A DNA stretch of 64,000 nt from Rhyacophila brunnea (Eukaryota; Arthropoda; Insecta; Trichoptera; Rhyacophilidae): positions 1 to 64,000 of the forward strand of contig JAGYXB010000135.1 in the NCBI GenBank assembly GCA_022495005.1, read 5' to 3'. Made by a program: the position numbers and the translations under genes. Shown piece after piece: positions 48,371 through 58,835 of this stretch (the first letter of the stretch is position 1; each line of letters starts with the position of its first letter). Below the pieces are notes generated by a model, which saw only the letters and a list, made by a program, of their open reading frames with translations, was not told the origin of the DNA and made no database searches.

Positions 48371-50060
48371 ACTATGAAAGATCTGCGCAATGACTCAAGA
48401 TGTTTTGGAGGCGCAATGAATCTACTAACTGGCGATTTCCGCCAAACACTACCAGTCATTCCAAGATCGACCGCTGCCGATGAAATAAACGCTTGCCTCA
48501 AATCATTGACTCTGTGGCGCTTTGTGAAGAAACTTCAGCTGACGACAAACATGCGAGTAGCATTGCTAAACGATCTATCTGCTGAAGATTTCTCCAAGCA
48601 ATTGCTGACTATCGGTAACGGCTGTGTTCTTGGCCGTAATGGTGTAATTGGCCTGTCGGCGAATCGAACGGATTGATTTCTTTTCCACTGAATTATTGCA
48701 ATATCTTCTCAACGAAGGACGACCTCATCAACAAAGTGTTCCCTAGCATCATTGCTAACCACAAAAATCACAATTGGTTGAGTGAACGAGCAATTCTTGC
48801 GGCAAAGAACAAAGATGTGGATCACTTAAACTTCACAATTAAAAATCAAATCGTTGGTCCACTGCATTCCTTCAAATCTATCAACTGTGTAATAAACGAT
48901 ACCTACCTGGCTTGCCACCGCACAATTTACAACTGAAGATTGGCTCGGTAGTCATCATGCTGCGAAATCTGAACCAAATAAAACTATGTAACGGAACGCG
49001 TTTCGTCGCTATAGGATTTGTTTCCCGAATAGACCAAATGTCAATTTTACAGGAGACGAAAAACAAATTTCATTGTCGTATATTTTAATATCAGTAGATG
49101 TATTAATCATTCTTTCTATACTGTATGATTGCAACATTATCTAAGAATAGATTCCAAGAATAATATACTGGTATAAATCATTAAATGCACAGAAAATGCT
49201 TTTTATTTACAAGTACTCACTGTGGATATTCTATATTCTATTCTATATCTCTTCAAATTTGATGAATTCACTATTAAAACAATAGTAACGTTAAAAACAA
49301 TATCAATAAGACGAAATTTGAAAGAAGTCTCCAGACGGCCGAAAAATATGAAAGTGGGCGTGATTGTTTTAGAGCTAGACAACGTGAATGTGGGAGCAAG
49401 ATGCACGGCGTGAGCGCGGTTTGATTGGCTAAAGTCATATTCGGGAAATAAACACTCAGCCAGAGATATATTTCGACCGAAATTAACTTGGATATTCAGG
49501 TGCAAATATTTGGACATTCGGGAGAACACCACGGAGTAATTGTAACTTAACATGGCGTATTCGGGTTTTTTAAAAAAATATCTCTGTTCCTAGATAAAAA
49601 ATATATTGTTTTTATAAATGATTTCGGTAGAGTTCGATAAAAGAAATTGAACTGCATTAAAATGTCGATTTCGACAAAAATGGATATTCGGGAAACAAAT
49701 CCTATAGCGACGGTTTGGTGGTGAGAAAACTCATGGGCAATGTGATTCACGCGACGATAATCAAAGGAATGTTTAAAGGTGAGGAAGTTTTCATTACGAG
49801 AAATCCTATAATTTCAACCGATATGCATTCCAATTAAAACGAATTCAATTTCCGATTCGTCTTGCATTCGCCATGACGATCAACAAATCCTTGAGTGTGT
49901 GTGGCCTGAATCTAGAAAATGAATGTTTCTCTCACGGTCAATTGTACGTAGCATGTGTTCACGTGTCGGCAAACCATCCGCTTTGTTCGTTCTCGCACCT
50001 GACAACAGAATGAAAAATGTCGTATATCACAAGGTGCTTCAATGAAAGGAATCGACCCGA
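48371..50060 (+). pseudogene. Helitron Pif1-like helicase region, broken
   Basis: Plus-strand fragments encode GGAMNLLTGDFRQTLPVIPR (helicase motif II/III area), then LQLTTNMRVALLNDLSAEDF, then LNFTIKNQIVG and, after frame changes, VVIMLRNLNQIKLCNGTR. There the TIR element at 49004-49712 interrupts. Translation resumes LVVRKLMGNVIHATIIKGMF, and, after shifts, RIQFPIRLAFAMTINKS and HGQLYVACVHVSANHPLCSF (consensus YVACSRVG), then VVYHKVLQ. Helitron helicases unwind DNA during rolling-circle transposition. The P-loop is absent, and several shifts and stops are present. Confidence 0.85.
49004..49712. mobile_element. TIR element copy B (short copy), inside the helicase
   Basis: CGTCGCTATAGGATTTGTTT at 49004 is mirrored exactly by AAACAAATCCTATAGCGACG ending at 49712. 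GTTT flanks it on both sides (49000-49003 and 49713-49716). Removing the element plus one GTTT restores the conserved helicase reading NGTRLVVRKL, so the 4-bp target duplication is strongly supported. It is an internal-deletion version of copy A (41186-43126). Confidence 0.85.
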
Positions 50061-50348
50061 GTGCAACCCATCCAGCAAATAGTTTAACAGAAAGTAGTGC
50101 AACAAGGCTACGCGAATCATTTCGATTCGCTCCAATAAAGCAAATGCCTTGCTGCCACGTAAATTACATTCATTTCAATGTAATTAAAATACTTTTTATT
50201 TTGATTTGTTTTTTGCACATTTTATTGAACTTAATTCATTTTAACTTAATAAAAAAACTGAATTTAATTCAGCTAATAAGATAACACAAGATTTCTTGAT
50301 TCTGAGGTGGTACGAAATTCGCCGGGTCAACTAGTACTTAATAAAACA

Positions 50349-50611
50349 CTAATGGTCGCCAAGCGGCTTAAGCGATGCCCTATAATGTAGTGGGTCCCAG
50401 GTCCCAATTCAGGGTCTGGCAAGTACATATATTGTTTTTCAATTTGTGTTTGAGTCAGTGTATGGACCTAATGTCCTAATAGGTTGACTTGCTCCAAGTT
50501 AATAGGCTAACATCCATTTTTCGTAAAAACAAAAATTTGTTAATACAAATTTCTACCCTGTGCAGGTCCATAATATGATCTTATTAGGATCGGACATCGT
50601 CGAAAGAAAAA
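50349..50611 (+). mobile_element. tRNA-derived SINE next to the Helitron end
   Basis: The tRNA-like head (GGTCGCCAAGCGGCTTAAGC; eroded B-box GGTCCCAATTC) is followed by GGGTCTGGCAAGTACATATA, GAGTCAGTGTATGGACCTAA, GCTAACATCCATTTTTCGTA, CCTGTGCAGGTCCATAATAT and TATTAGGATCGGACATCGTC. It lies between the Helitron terminus and DPY30. Confidence 0.8.
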
Positions 50612-50831
50612 TAAGACTGAATACATATGTAGGTAAATCGAAATAATTAAATTTAAAATAAATAAAATTGTTGGTGCGATCGTCTCTATAAGAGTGTAAG
50701 GAATCCATTTTTTAAAATCGGGGAAAATATCTTGAAACAATGGCAATGGCAGTCCGTTGAAACGATTGATTGACGTTTAAAGTTCGTATTATTTAGAATT
50801 TTATTATATTTTTATAGCAAAAGCCGTGGCC
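50612..50831 (+). promoter_or_regulatory. Putative DPY30 5' flank
   Basis: Only about 220 bases separate the SINE from the DPY30 start codon, so the core promoter and 5' UTR probably lie here. No TATA box or initiator was assigned with confidence. Confidence 0.3.
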
Positions 50832-51674
50832 ATGGCATCTGAAGGTATTTTTTGATAGTGAGAACTATCTAAGCAGATTCTGTAATATTTTTACCTATTG
50901 GATTCATTAAATTAATCTGTGGTTACAGAAAGATTGACGTCAAGTTCATCTGAATCACATTCTTCTCAAAACAGTGTCAAAATTCCAGGAAATACACAGG
51001 TAAAAACAGTATTTTCATTATGAATGTATCAACTAGATTTGATCGATACATTTTCAACGAGAAAATGGTAATTGTGCCGCAGAGGTAACGAAAATGATTT
51101 TTTTTTTGAGATTTTTAAAAAAACATTCTCAAAATAAGTATTAAGTACATAGAGGGAACACAAAAATAATCTTAAGACTATATCAAAAGTGACGTCTCAT
51201 AATATGCATTTATGTTCGTCACAAAAAAAAATATTGTCCTCAATAAATAGTAATACCAATTTATTTGAGGACATTAAGCAGGCTTTGTATTTCTTCCGCT
51301 TTATGTCCTGACAGTCATTAACTCATAAACCAAATCCTACTTCAGTCTTACAGTCTATGGTGACTGGATTTCACATTTTTATCTTATTAATCTATTCTGT
51401 CATTGTATATTTTGTAAATTTTTAATTTCAGAAAATTGCTGAAATGGAAAAAGAAGGTGATTCAAATCAGCAGAGAAAATCAAGAATAGATGTCACTGCG
51501 CTACCTACAAGGCAGTATTTAGACCAAACAGTTGTACCGATTTTACTTCAAGGATTGGCATTGTTAGCCAAAGAGAGACCCACGGATCCGATCAATTTCT
51601 TGGCAGCGTATTTACTGAAAAATAAACCTAATTATGAAAACGCTCCATCGTCTTCTCCATCTGCCACTGTATAG
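50832..51674 (+). CDS. Dpy30: DPY30 histone methyltransferase complex subunit
   Basis: Three exons join cleanly: 50832-50844 (MASE and one base, donor GTATTT), 50929-50999 (acceptor TTACAG, donor GTAAAA) and 51432-51674 (acceptor TTTCAG). The product is 108 residues; the human protein is 99. The first 28 residues are Ser-rich and poorly conserved. The Dpy-30 motif follows at about 47-90, with [20 protein letters not shown] and then [20 protein letters not shown]. It is an X-type four-helix dimerisation domain related to PKA RIIa. In the family this dimer binds ASH2L and supports H3K4 methylation by COMPASS/MLL complexes in the nucleus. The hydrophobic dimer-face residues appear intact. AATAAA lies at 51754-51759. 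RSPH1 begins about 1 kb downstream on the same strand. The identity is close to certain. Confidence 0.95.
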
Positions 51675-51759
51675 CTATAGCATAACTATGTTTTTTATAC
51701 TTACTCTTAATGATCTGCAAAGAACGGTATCCTCATGTGGGAAAATTACATTCAATAAA

Positions 51760-52683
51760 ATAATGGTAACATAGTTTGCTTATATTTATTTTCACTCCTT
51801 TCCCTATTCAAAACCCATCTCAAATAGGGTTGTCATATCAGTAGAAAAAGTATCGATCTTTGATATTGGATGATAATTATCGATACTTTTTAAATAGGTA
51901 TTACAAAAAATGCAGTATTTTTTGGAAAAACAATAATCATGATTATACCAATTCTAAATTTATAGTCATCCGAGATGGCTGTTTAACAAAATTATTTATT
52001 ATTATGCATTTTAAAAATGGTTCATATTATTGATCACACAAATGAGATGTTTTCAACACATCCTAACCACGACCCAAAACTAGTGTGAAGCAGTGACGTC
52101 CCTAGACAAAATGCCGCTCCATTTTTTATCATCCTTTCATAACTCCAATATTTAAGAAATGTGTTGAATGGAAAATGTATTGTGTATTATTATGTATAAA
52201 AAATAAATTCGATTTATTTTTGAGTTCAAGAATTTCGTATTTTGAGTTCATTTTAAGTAATGGAACCTATCTACCATTTTTGTATGGGTACCTTATCTTT
52301 TTTTACACTAGTCTTTGGTACATATCCCCCGTGCATAGTTACAAGTTAAACAATCTCGAATGGGCACATATTTAAATTTCAGAATTTATTTTCTGCAATT
52401 TATGAAAAAATTGCGATTCGCACATATCTTACCCTACCTCTCGGATCTGGAATCGCACATTACAGTATTACAATTTTTTTTTTTTTTCAAATATATACAA
52501 GCGATAGAGCCATAGACAATGTTGATAAAAACTTTCACAACATGAAAACCGCTCTAAGTAAAAAAAAAAAAAACAAAAGAGTGTCTGTATACTAATGATA
52601 AAAACAAGTTTAGTATTATTTATCAAGGCAAATGTTAAAATACTGAATAATTATTGATTTAATCTACCATTTGTTGATACAAA
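51760..52683. other. DPY30-RSPH1 intergenic spacer
   Basis: AT-rich, with poly-T (about 52472-52485) and poly-A (about 52560-52573) tracts. It should contain the RSPH1 promoter. No element identified. Confidence 0.4.
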
Positions 52684-53708
52684 ATGGATAATATAGAACT
52701 CATTGAGGAAGATGAAGATAAAGAAACCAATGCGATTGGAGTAAGAAAATAAAAATATTATATTTTTAGTTAATTTTACTCTCACAAAAATCTGACATAA
52801 ACCAAATTCAATATTTAAACAATACAGTGGACACGATTAATAATAGATTTTCATATTTTTAGAAATATCATGGACCGAGAAATGTTAATGGCGAGCGCCA
52901 CGGGAAAGGTCAGGCAGTTTTACCCAACATGGACATCTATCAGGGAGATTATTTAAATGGTCTGCGACAGGGTAAAGGCTTATATGTTTTCAAAAACGGT
53001 GCTCGGTATGAAGGCGCATGGAGGAAGGGGATAAAATATGGCTTCGGAATAATGACCTACCCGGACGGATCAAAATATGAAGGTGAATGGAGAAATGATC
53101 GTAAACATGGATTCGGAGCATATTATTATGCAAATAATGACATTTATGAAGGGGGGTGGTATAAAGGGGAAAGACACGGTTTGGGCACATATGTATTTGT
53201 CGGTTTGAAAACAACATTTATGGGGAACTGGTTGAAAGGGTGCAAAGAAGGGCCCGGCCAATTGATTTATCCGGACTACAGATATCACGGATTATGGAGC
53301 AATAACATACTGAAAGGCAGTGGATTTTATATATTTGAGACAGATAGCATGCTAGAAGGAAGTTACAATGTCAAGACTCAACCGCAGGAATTGATCGAAA
53401 AAGATGAAGATGTTGTATTAGACACTGAGACATTTTGGAAAGTAACTAAAATTGTACCATACTGCGGTGACATACTACCACCCCAGCCTATGCCTCTTCC
53501 CATTCAAGATTCATTACCGTCTATTGCTGATGAACCGAGTCCATCGTATTTATTCACTTTTGAACCGTCATCCAGTGAACACGAATCAGATGCAGAAGGA
53601 GGCAGACAGGAGTCTGAAGTGGAAGTCGATAGGCAAGGGTCTGAAGTAGATAGCAGCGGACAAGACTCTGATGAAGAAGGAGTCAGAAATGAGAGACGAA
53701 CTGAGTAA
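52684..53708 (+). CDS. Rsph1: Radial spoke head protein 1 (MORN repeats)
   Basis: Exon 1 (52684-52740) encodes a 19-residue acidic start. It is spliced (GTAAGA ... TTTTTAG) to exon 2 at 52863-53708, giving 300 residues; human RSPH1 has 309. About six to seven MORN repeats run from residue 20 to about 160. Examples are [40 protein letters not shown] and [18 protein letters not shown]. The C-terminal third is Ser/Glu/Asp-rich and low complexity, as in the family. RSPH1 is a component of the radial spoke head in motile cilia and sperm flagella; in insects the expected site is the sperm axoneme. The ATG at 52684 was chosen because the earliest MORN unit ([13 protein letters not shown]) lies in exon 2 upstream of the internal ATG at 52929. 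No AATAAA lies between the stop and the transposon that begins at 53825. Confidence 0.92.
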
Positions 53709-53988
53709 TGATGATTAAGGATATTTAAATTCTCACACCTTTTGCAGTTTCTTTCTAAAGTGACTGAAATTAATAATGTGTTGTATTAGGAATTGAAAAA
53801 GACCATAGTATATGACGTATAAACCGTCGTTTCCGGCACAATATATCCTATGTGGATTTTAGCACATTGGGAGATAATATAGAAAAACTGTTTAAAAAAT
53901 TATAGACAAAAAGTTTTTATTTATTATTGTTTTTATTAATTGTAGAGTTACTTTTAACACCTTGTTTCTAAAAGAAAAGTGGATTTTT

Positions 53989-53994
53989 AATAAA
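53989..53994 (+). terminator. First AATAAA downstream of RSPH1
   Basis: It lies 281 bases after the RSPH1 stop codon and inside the left part of the TIR transposon. If RSPH1 uses a canonical signal, this is the nearest one. Confidence 0.4.
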
Positions 53995-54507
53995 ATTTTC
54001 ATTAATACCGACTATTTTTCCTTGAATTTTGCACATAGGATTTATTGTGCATCCTGTTTACTACGCATAGGATATCGTGTGTACTGACTAATTTTCTTAA
54101 CATAGTCAAGCTCTAGAGCACTATAATGGAACTTATTGATACATCCTGATAAAAGACTTTGAATTATGAAATAAATAAAATATATTATATAAATTCTAAT
54201 GGATTTAAGTTTTGTACTATAATTCCATTTGAGTACCTACTCAAATGTAAGTTTAGGAGTTACTCAAATGTAATAGTGCAAAACTTAAATCCATTAAAAT
54301 TAAAATTCCATCAAGTACCTTCGGTCTATAGTATTAATATAATAAAATATTGTTTTAGCATAAAAAAATATAACATTAAACATTGTTCTTGGTTTTGATG
54401 ACCGATCAGATATTATGTATAACTTGCAACATGAATAATGTACCTACTATTGATATGGTAGGGCATTATAGAATGGATGATGGTCTTTGTCAATTATATA
54501 TTTCAAC

Positions 54508-54822
54508 TCCAGTGGGTCTATTCTATGCTTATCGACCGCTAAAGTGATAAAGTGATAATATTATCAAACTTAGGGTAGGTTTGTATCAAAATATTAGCAC
54601 TTATTGTAACAATTACACGAAGTTGGTTTTTATTGTTGCAATAAGTGCTATATTTTAACAGCACCTATCTTGCTGCTGTTAAAATATCGCACTTATTGCA
54701 ACAATAAAAACCGGCTTCGTGTAATTGTTACAATAAGTGCTAATATTTTGATACAAATCTACCCTAAGTTTGATACTATTTATCAATTTAGTGTTCGATA
54801 AGTATAGAATAGACCCACTGGA
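54508..54822. mobile_element. Near-perfect foldback element
   Basis: CCAGTGGGTCTATTCTATGC at the left and its mirror at the right (AGAATAGACCCACTGG) begin arms of about 150 bases. Both arms hold AGCACTTATTGTAACAATTA, and the arms meet around AGCACCTATCTTGCTGCTG near 54665. Only a handful of mismatches are seen, so the element looks young. It has no coding capacity and lies inside the 53825-57088 transposon. Confidence 0.85.
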
Positions 54823-54839
54823 GATACTTATATTTTGAT

Positions 54840-55036
54840 AAAGTCAAAGGAAGCTGATTTATGTAGAGCAATAGCATTATTCCTGATGGTATATATAAGT
54901 ATTGGATACGCCTTATATCCATCACCACCGGGTCTCCTACTTTTTTCCCAGCACGCAAAGATGCCAAATTTGTAGGTAAGGACTCATAATGCACATTTTC
55001 TATAATATATGGTTGTTTCTGACAAGCCATTTGCAT
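54840..55036 (-). pseudogene. C-terminal transposase fragment
   Basis: The minus frame reads YESLPTNLASLRAGKKVGDP and VVMDIRRIQYLYIPSGI. The block of bulky residues, Arg-x-Gly-Lys, GDP and a Tyr/Ile-Pro-x-Gly end resembles the C-terminus of insect transposase-like proteins whose middle contains VILISDGCNYQN (seen at 56135-56377). It is thus the end of the same gene, cut from the rest by later insertions. The relation is from memory and not searched. Confidence 0.5.
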
Positions 55037-55084
55037 TCGTGCGATATATCACTAGCAGTGGCCTTCAAAATAGCATTTTCTGGT

Positions 55085-55376
55085 AATGCGCAATGGTTTA
55101 CCTTCTATACCCAGCATTGGAGCATAGGGCAAGCACAAGTTCGCGCCACTTCCCTCGGTCCAACGCCAACTCTTGCGCCTCCCGCCATGTCAGACCTGCG
55201 GCACGTAGGTCGGTTTTGTAGCACCGCTGCAGGGTGAGGGAGGTCCGGCCATGGCAACGGAACCCTTGAGGCTGTGCCATAAGGGTATGAAGTGTCACAC
55301 TCTTTGGCGGCATCAGGAACACTTGTCCTAGCCACGTAAAGGTCGTAAAGTGTCTCTTCATGATTACCTTAATCAC
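55085..55376 (-). pseudogene. LINE C-terminal fragment
   Basis: The minus frame reads KRHFTTFTWLGQVFLMPPKS, SRV/FRCHGRTSLTLQRCYKT-like sequence and DLRAAGLTWREAQELALDRG, ending near NAGYRR. The order WLGxV, RCxGRxSLTL, AGLTWxEAxxLAxDR parallels the C-terminus of the LINE at 46100-46379 (LGHVLRM, RRPGRPLNTIYR, AGLTWNEARRLASDRDSWRR). It is therefore a truncated copy of a related but different element. Confidence 0.7.
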
Positions 55377-56134
55377 CGAAGGCTACCGTGTCAATAAGCT
55401 AAAATAATATCTTAGTGTATCGTGCACTATGTATCTGAAACGTCGAACTTCTCAGAAGGTAAATTAAATATGTCTCTGTTTATTTATTCTATTTCTTAAA
55501 AAAGTTTTTTAACAGTTAAAATGATTTAATATCAATAAATAAAAATAAATGTCACGGTTTATGGCTTTACGCTCGAACAATGAACGCGTCGGCCAAATAT
55601 GAACCGTTCTAAAAACGGATGACGGACACTTGGTCACTTTGTTAATAGCGAAAAGCAGTAGGTATGCTTATTTCTTAAATTTCACATTATTATTAATTTA
55701 AGTGAAATTATAAAATAAACTAACATTGCGTGGGTAATATTTATATTGTAAATCAGCGTTCCTTCGAACTCAGATTTATTTCTGATGTATTTATATGTCA
55801 TTAAAAGTATGTTTCTCTTATATTATCGTTCTTATTTATTATTCAGCTACGACCTACTACTCATGTAGTGAAAATGCTACACAAAACGCTCCACAGGACA
55901 TTGGAGTACAATTTAAGAAGTATACAATGGCCTCATTGTAATCCTGTGCAAACTGAAAATCCATTTGGATCGCAATCGCTTTGCGCACGGAGCATTGTTC
56001 ATAATACTGCTACATGTTCTACTTCGCGAAGTGAGTGATACACATATGAATAACAATGAAAAGTTGAGTGATGTCTTCAAAAATGCTGGCAGTGCATAGC
56101 ACTTGGATGGTATTAGAGGAGCCGCCGCTGATCA

Positions 56135-56520
56135 CTAGGTGAGTATAATATTATGGGAGGCTTGAAAATAATGTTCTAATATGGAATGGGCTTTATCCGC
56201 TTCCATCAATATAATATGTCCTTTCTCAAGGATTAATTGCTCAACTGTGATCGATGCACTCTTTGCATGATCACTCAAAGCACTTGCCAAAATACGATTT
56301 ATATTCTGGTAATTGCAGCCATCTGAAATCAGAATTACCTTTTTGACATTTTGTGGTAAATTCTGCAAATGATCCACAATGCAGCTAGTGAATTCGTTAG
56401 CTGTGACTCTTCCGTCTGCTTCGTGCTCATATTGATAAAGCGTTATATCGGCGTAAAATTTGTTGAAACCTTTATCTGGATAGGTACATAGATATTATTG
56501 GTCTCCTTCAGCATAACGGT
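56135..56520 (-). pseudogene. Transposase-like fragment (central part)
   Basis: The minus frame reads DKGFNKFYADITLYQYEHEA, ANEFTSCIVDHLQNLPQNVK and KVILISDGCNYQNINRILAS. It then reads EQLILEKGHIILMEADKAHS. An acidic residue after a hydrophobic strand (LISDGC) and the conserved Asn/Gln look like the second catalytic block of a DDE nuclease fold. There is a stop about 10 codons upstream of DKGFNKF, and the frame ends at 56135. I recognise this as a protein type common in insect genomes and associated with transposons, but cannot name the superfamily. Confidence 0.55.
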
Positions 56521-57088
56521 ACTAAATTGAAATAAATAAATAAAATTATAAGTAGTATTGTTGTAATAAGGCCAATAAATATATGGTTAGCGGTGTTCAA
56601 ACATAACAAAAGTGATACGTGCAATAAGAAATAATGGAACTCGTTGGAATTAAAGTATTATCCAGGCAAAAATACTAAAAATAATTGAAATACTGCAATC
56701 CTGTAAAATATGATTAACCGATGTATTTATCGAAGAAACTTGTTAATTTTGTAATAATTTCGCTCTTTAACGCTCTCACCAAAATAAGCGATTTACTGAT
56801 AGATGCCGACAAAGCGACCATGAAAACAATTAGCTCCCATGTGCCATACACTGCAAACGGGCCATTCCCTGTGGTCATAGATAAAGCCAATATCGTGCTC
56901 AGAAAAAATATCTTTTGTGATGTGTCGGCAAATGGGATTTATTGTATTTCAGTTTATTTAAGAAACAGAATATAATACTCACATAGGATATATTGAGTCA
57001 TACGGAGAAAAAAAATCCGAATCGAATGGTGTAAATAACTCATTTTGCATAAAAACGTCACATAGGATATATTGTACCGGAAACGACG

Positions 57089-58493
57089 ATACACTTTATG
57101 TTTGAATTGAAGGAGTATTGTTTTATTCTCACATCACAGTATCTAATCTCAGTTGATAGGAGAGTAATAAAAAGGTTCAATCGAAGCAAATTTTTTGACA
57201 CCGCTACATAATTATTATAAACTAAATAATGATGAAAATATGCAACACCTTACCCTAGGCCGGCCTCTCAAACCAGATGGGGATATAAAGACATTGCATT
57301 CATTAGAAGACTTCATAAAAAATGTTGAGTACATCAAATGAGTTGTTTGGAGAAGCAATAAGAACATGGTTTAATCCGTATGGATAAAAATTTAATTTAT
57401 TTAGACAATTATTAACAAACTCTTATGACCAAGATTTACTAACATTCATTTTTACATGACCAATAGCTTTGACATTTATATTGTACTTTTGTGTGTTCAA
57501 GTCAGTGTTTTAGAACAGAACCATGCAGTCAGTAAATAATTAGTTTGCTCGGAACTAGCATAATTTTTCGCAAAAAGGAAACAGCAAAGCGAGATGCTTT
57601 TTATATCCAAATTGAAAACACACCATTATACGAAGCATTTAATAAATTTCAGTTTTGATTATGTTTTGCAAATTATAATTTGAATAAGTCTTATAAACCA
57701 ATACGTCTTCCAAGTGAAATATTAGTACACTTTAGGAGATATGACAACATCGGTAAGGCAAAATAGATACATACACACTTCTAATTTCTTATCTCCTAAG
57801 TAGGGTGTTCTTAACACCAGACGTTTAATATGCTGCAATAATTAAATTATCACAAAGATTTTTTTCATTCAGTTCCATGAAATATCATGAAGACTCTAAA
57901 ATGCAAAATACGATTTGTTTTTAACCTCACCCGGGAGGGTTGGGGGCTGAAACACTGGCATGTAGATAATAAGTTTTAATATTAACATTGGTCCAAGCTT
58001 CATGTGAAATTTACGAATAAACTCTTGAAAAAATAATATTTATTCACAGGCTGATATGGCTTTAATTTTATTTACATGAAGTAAATTACAAATCAATCAA
58101 AACACATGGATCATGTCATAATAATGATCCTTGAAGTGACATGACAATCGCACAACAGAATTATATATGTCACAAAAAATATTTTTTAACATCATACATG
58201 AGAGCACGTAAGTATGTCCAAGAACGTTGAGTAAAAACAATAACGAAATACCTATGTACCTACACCTACTGTTCTGGAAATAATATATCATATCATAAAT
58301 CCTATACTATTTCAAACTACGTTCCATAAAACTTAAGACAACTTGTGCTTTACGGATCTTTCATAGATTAAAATATGGAATTGAATATTGTTAATCACAA
58401 CAGATATTTTTAAGCTAAAATAAATTATGTGACAATGCTGTGGTCAAATAACAAAATCTGGAGTTGTACAGTATACTATATTATAAACACTTT
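57089..58493. other. Gene-free stretch
   Basis: A short open frame at about 57245-57345 (LGRPLKPDGDIKTLHSLEDF) looks protein-like, but no family was recognised. Otherwise AT-rich DNA. Confidence 0.35.
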
Positions 58494-58835
58494 GGGTCGT
58501 ATGTATGAGATTCCCAAATATTTTATAAGCTAAATACTGCTCGTTTGCATGCATGAGTACAAATGTAATCCGTTGTTTAGTGACGTCACGAATGTGGCGT
58601 CATTATGTGTCATATGATGGCAAACTTATAAAATTTCATTCGCCGATCACTAATTTAAAATTGTAAATGTTTAGCCTTTACAGGCTGTGCCGTAACTTTA
58701 CAGGCTGTGCCGTGCAGCCATTTTGAATGACGTGTGATGTCAGATTGCTTACGTCACAAACAGTGCTATACGCTATATGGTGGAAAATCGGTTGAATAGC
58801 TTATAAAGAATTTGGAAATCTCATACATACGGCCC
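58494..58835. mobile_element. 0.34-kb TIR element with internal duplication
   Basis: GGGTCGTATGTATGAGATTC at the left is mirrored by GGCCGTATGTATGAGATTTC (minus strand) at the right, followed on both sides by TTTATAAGCTA-like pairing. Inside, TTTACAGGCTGTGCCGT occurs twice within 21 bases of each other (about 58677 and 58697). It is a MITE. Confidence 0.7.

Larger units (their letters stand above)
37449..50334 (+). mobile_element. Decayed Helitron carrying nested insertions
   Basis: The 5' end is TC at 37449, preceded by A, with a TATA-rich start and then CTCAAGAACGGCTGGACTGA, a block I recognise from arthropod Helitron 5' ends. The 3' end is ACGAAATTCGCCGGGTCAAC followed by CTAG at 50331-50334 and T, with a small CGAA/TTCG hairpin. 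Insertion between A and T is the Helitron rule. Rep domain fragments lie at 38963-40375 and helicase fragments at 48371-50060, same strand and in the expected order. The roughly 8 kb between them holds other elements: the 41186-43126 TIR element, the LINE at 43131-46412, a GC-rich repeat, an R1-like LINE tail and unidentified DNA. The helicase is cut again by the TIR copy at 49004-49712. The Walker A part of the helicase was not found. The element is inactive. Confidence 0.85.
53825..57088. mobile_element. 3.3-kb TIR DNA transposon with broken transposase
   Basis: The left end CGTCGTTTCCGGCACAATAT (then ATCCTATGTG) is mirrored with one mismatch by the right end finishing AAACGACG at 57088. 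CATAGGATATATTG-like strings recur near both ends. On the minus strand it carries fragments of a DDE-type transposase-like protein (56135-56520 and 54840-55036). It also hosts a foldback element (54508-54822) and a LINE tail (55085-55376). Neither flank shows a clear target duplication. The superfamily is undetermined. Confidence 0.75.

Noticed and set aside
57245..57345. Short frame LGRPLKPDGDIKTLHSLE as an exon
   Set aside because: No splice signals or family identified. Too short to support.
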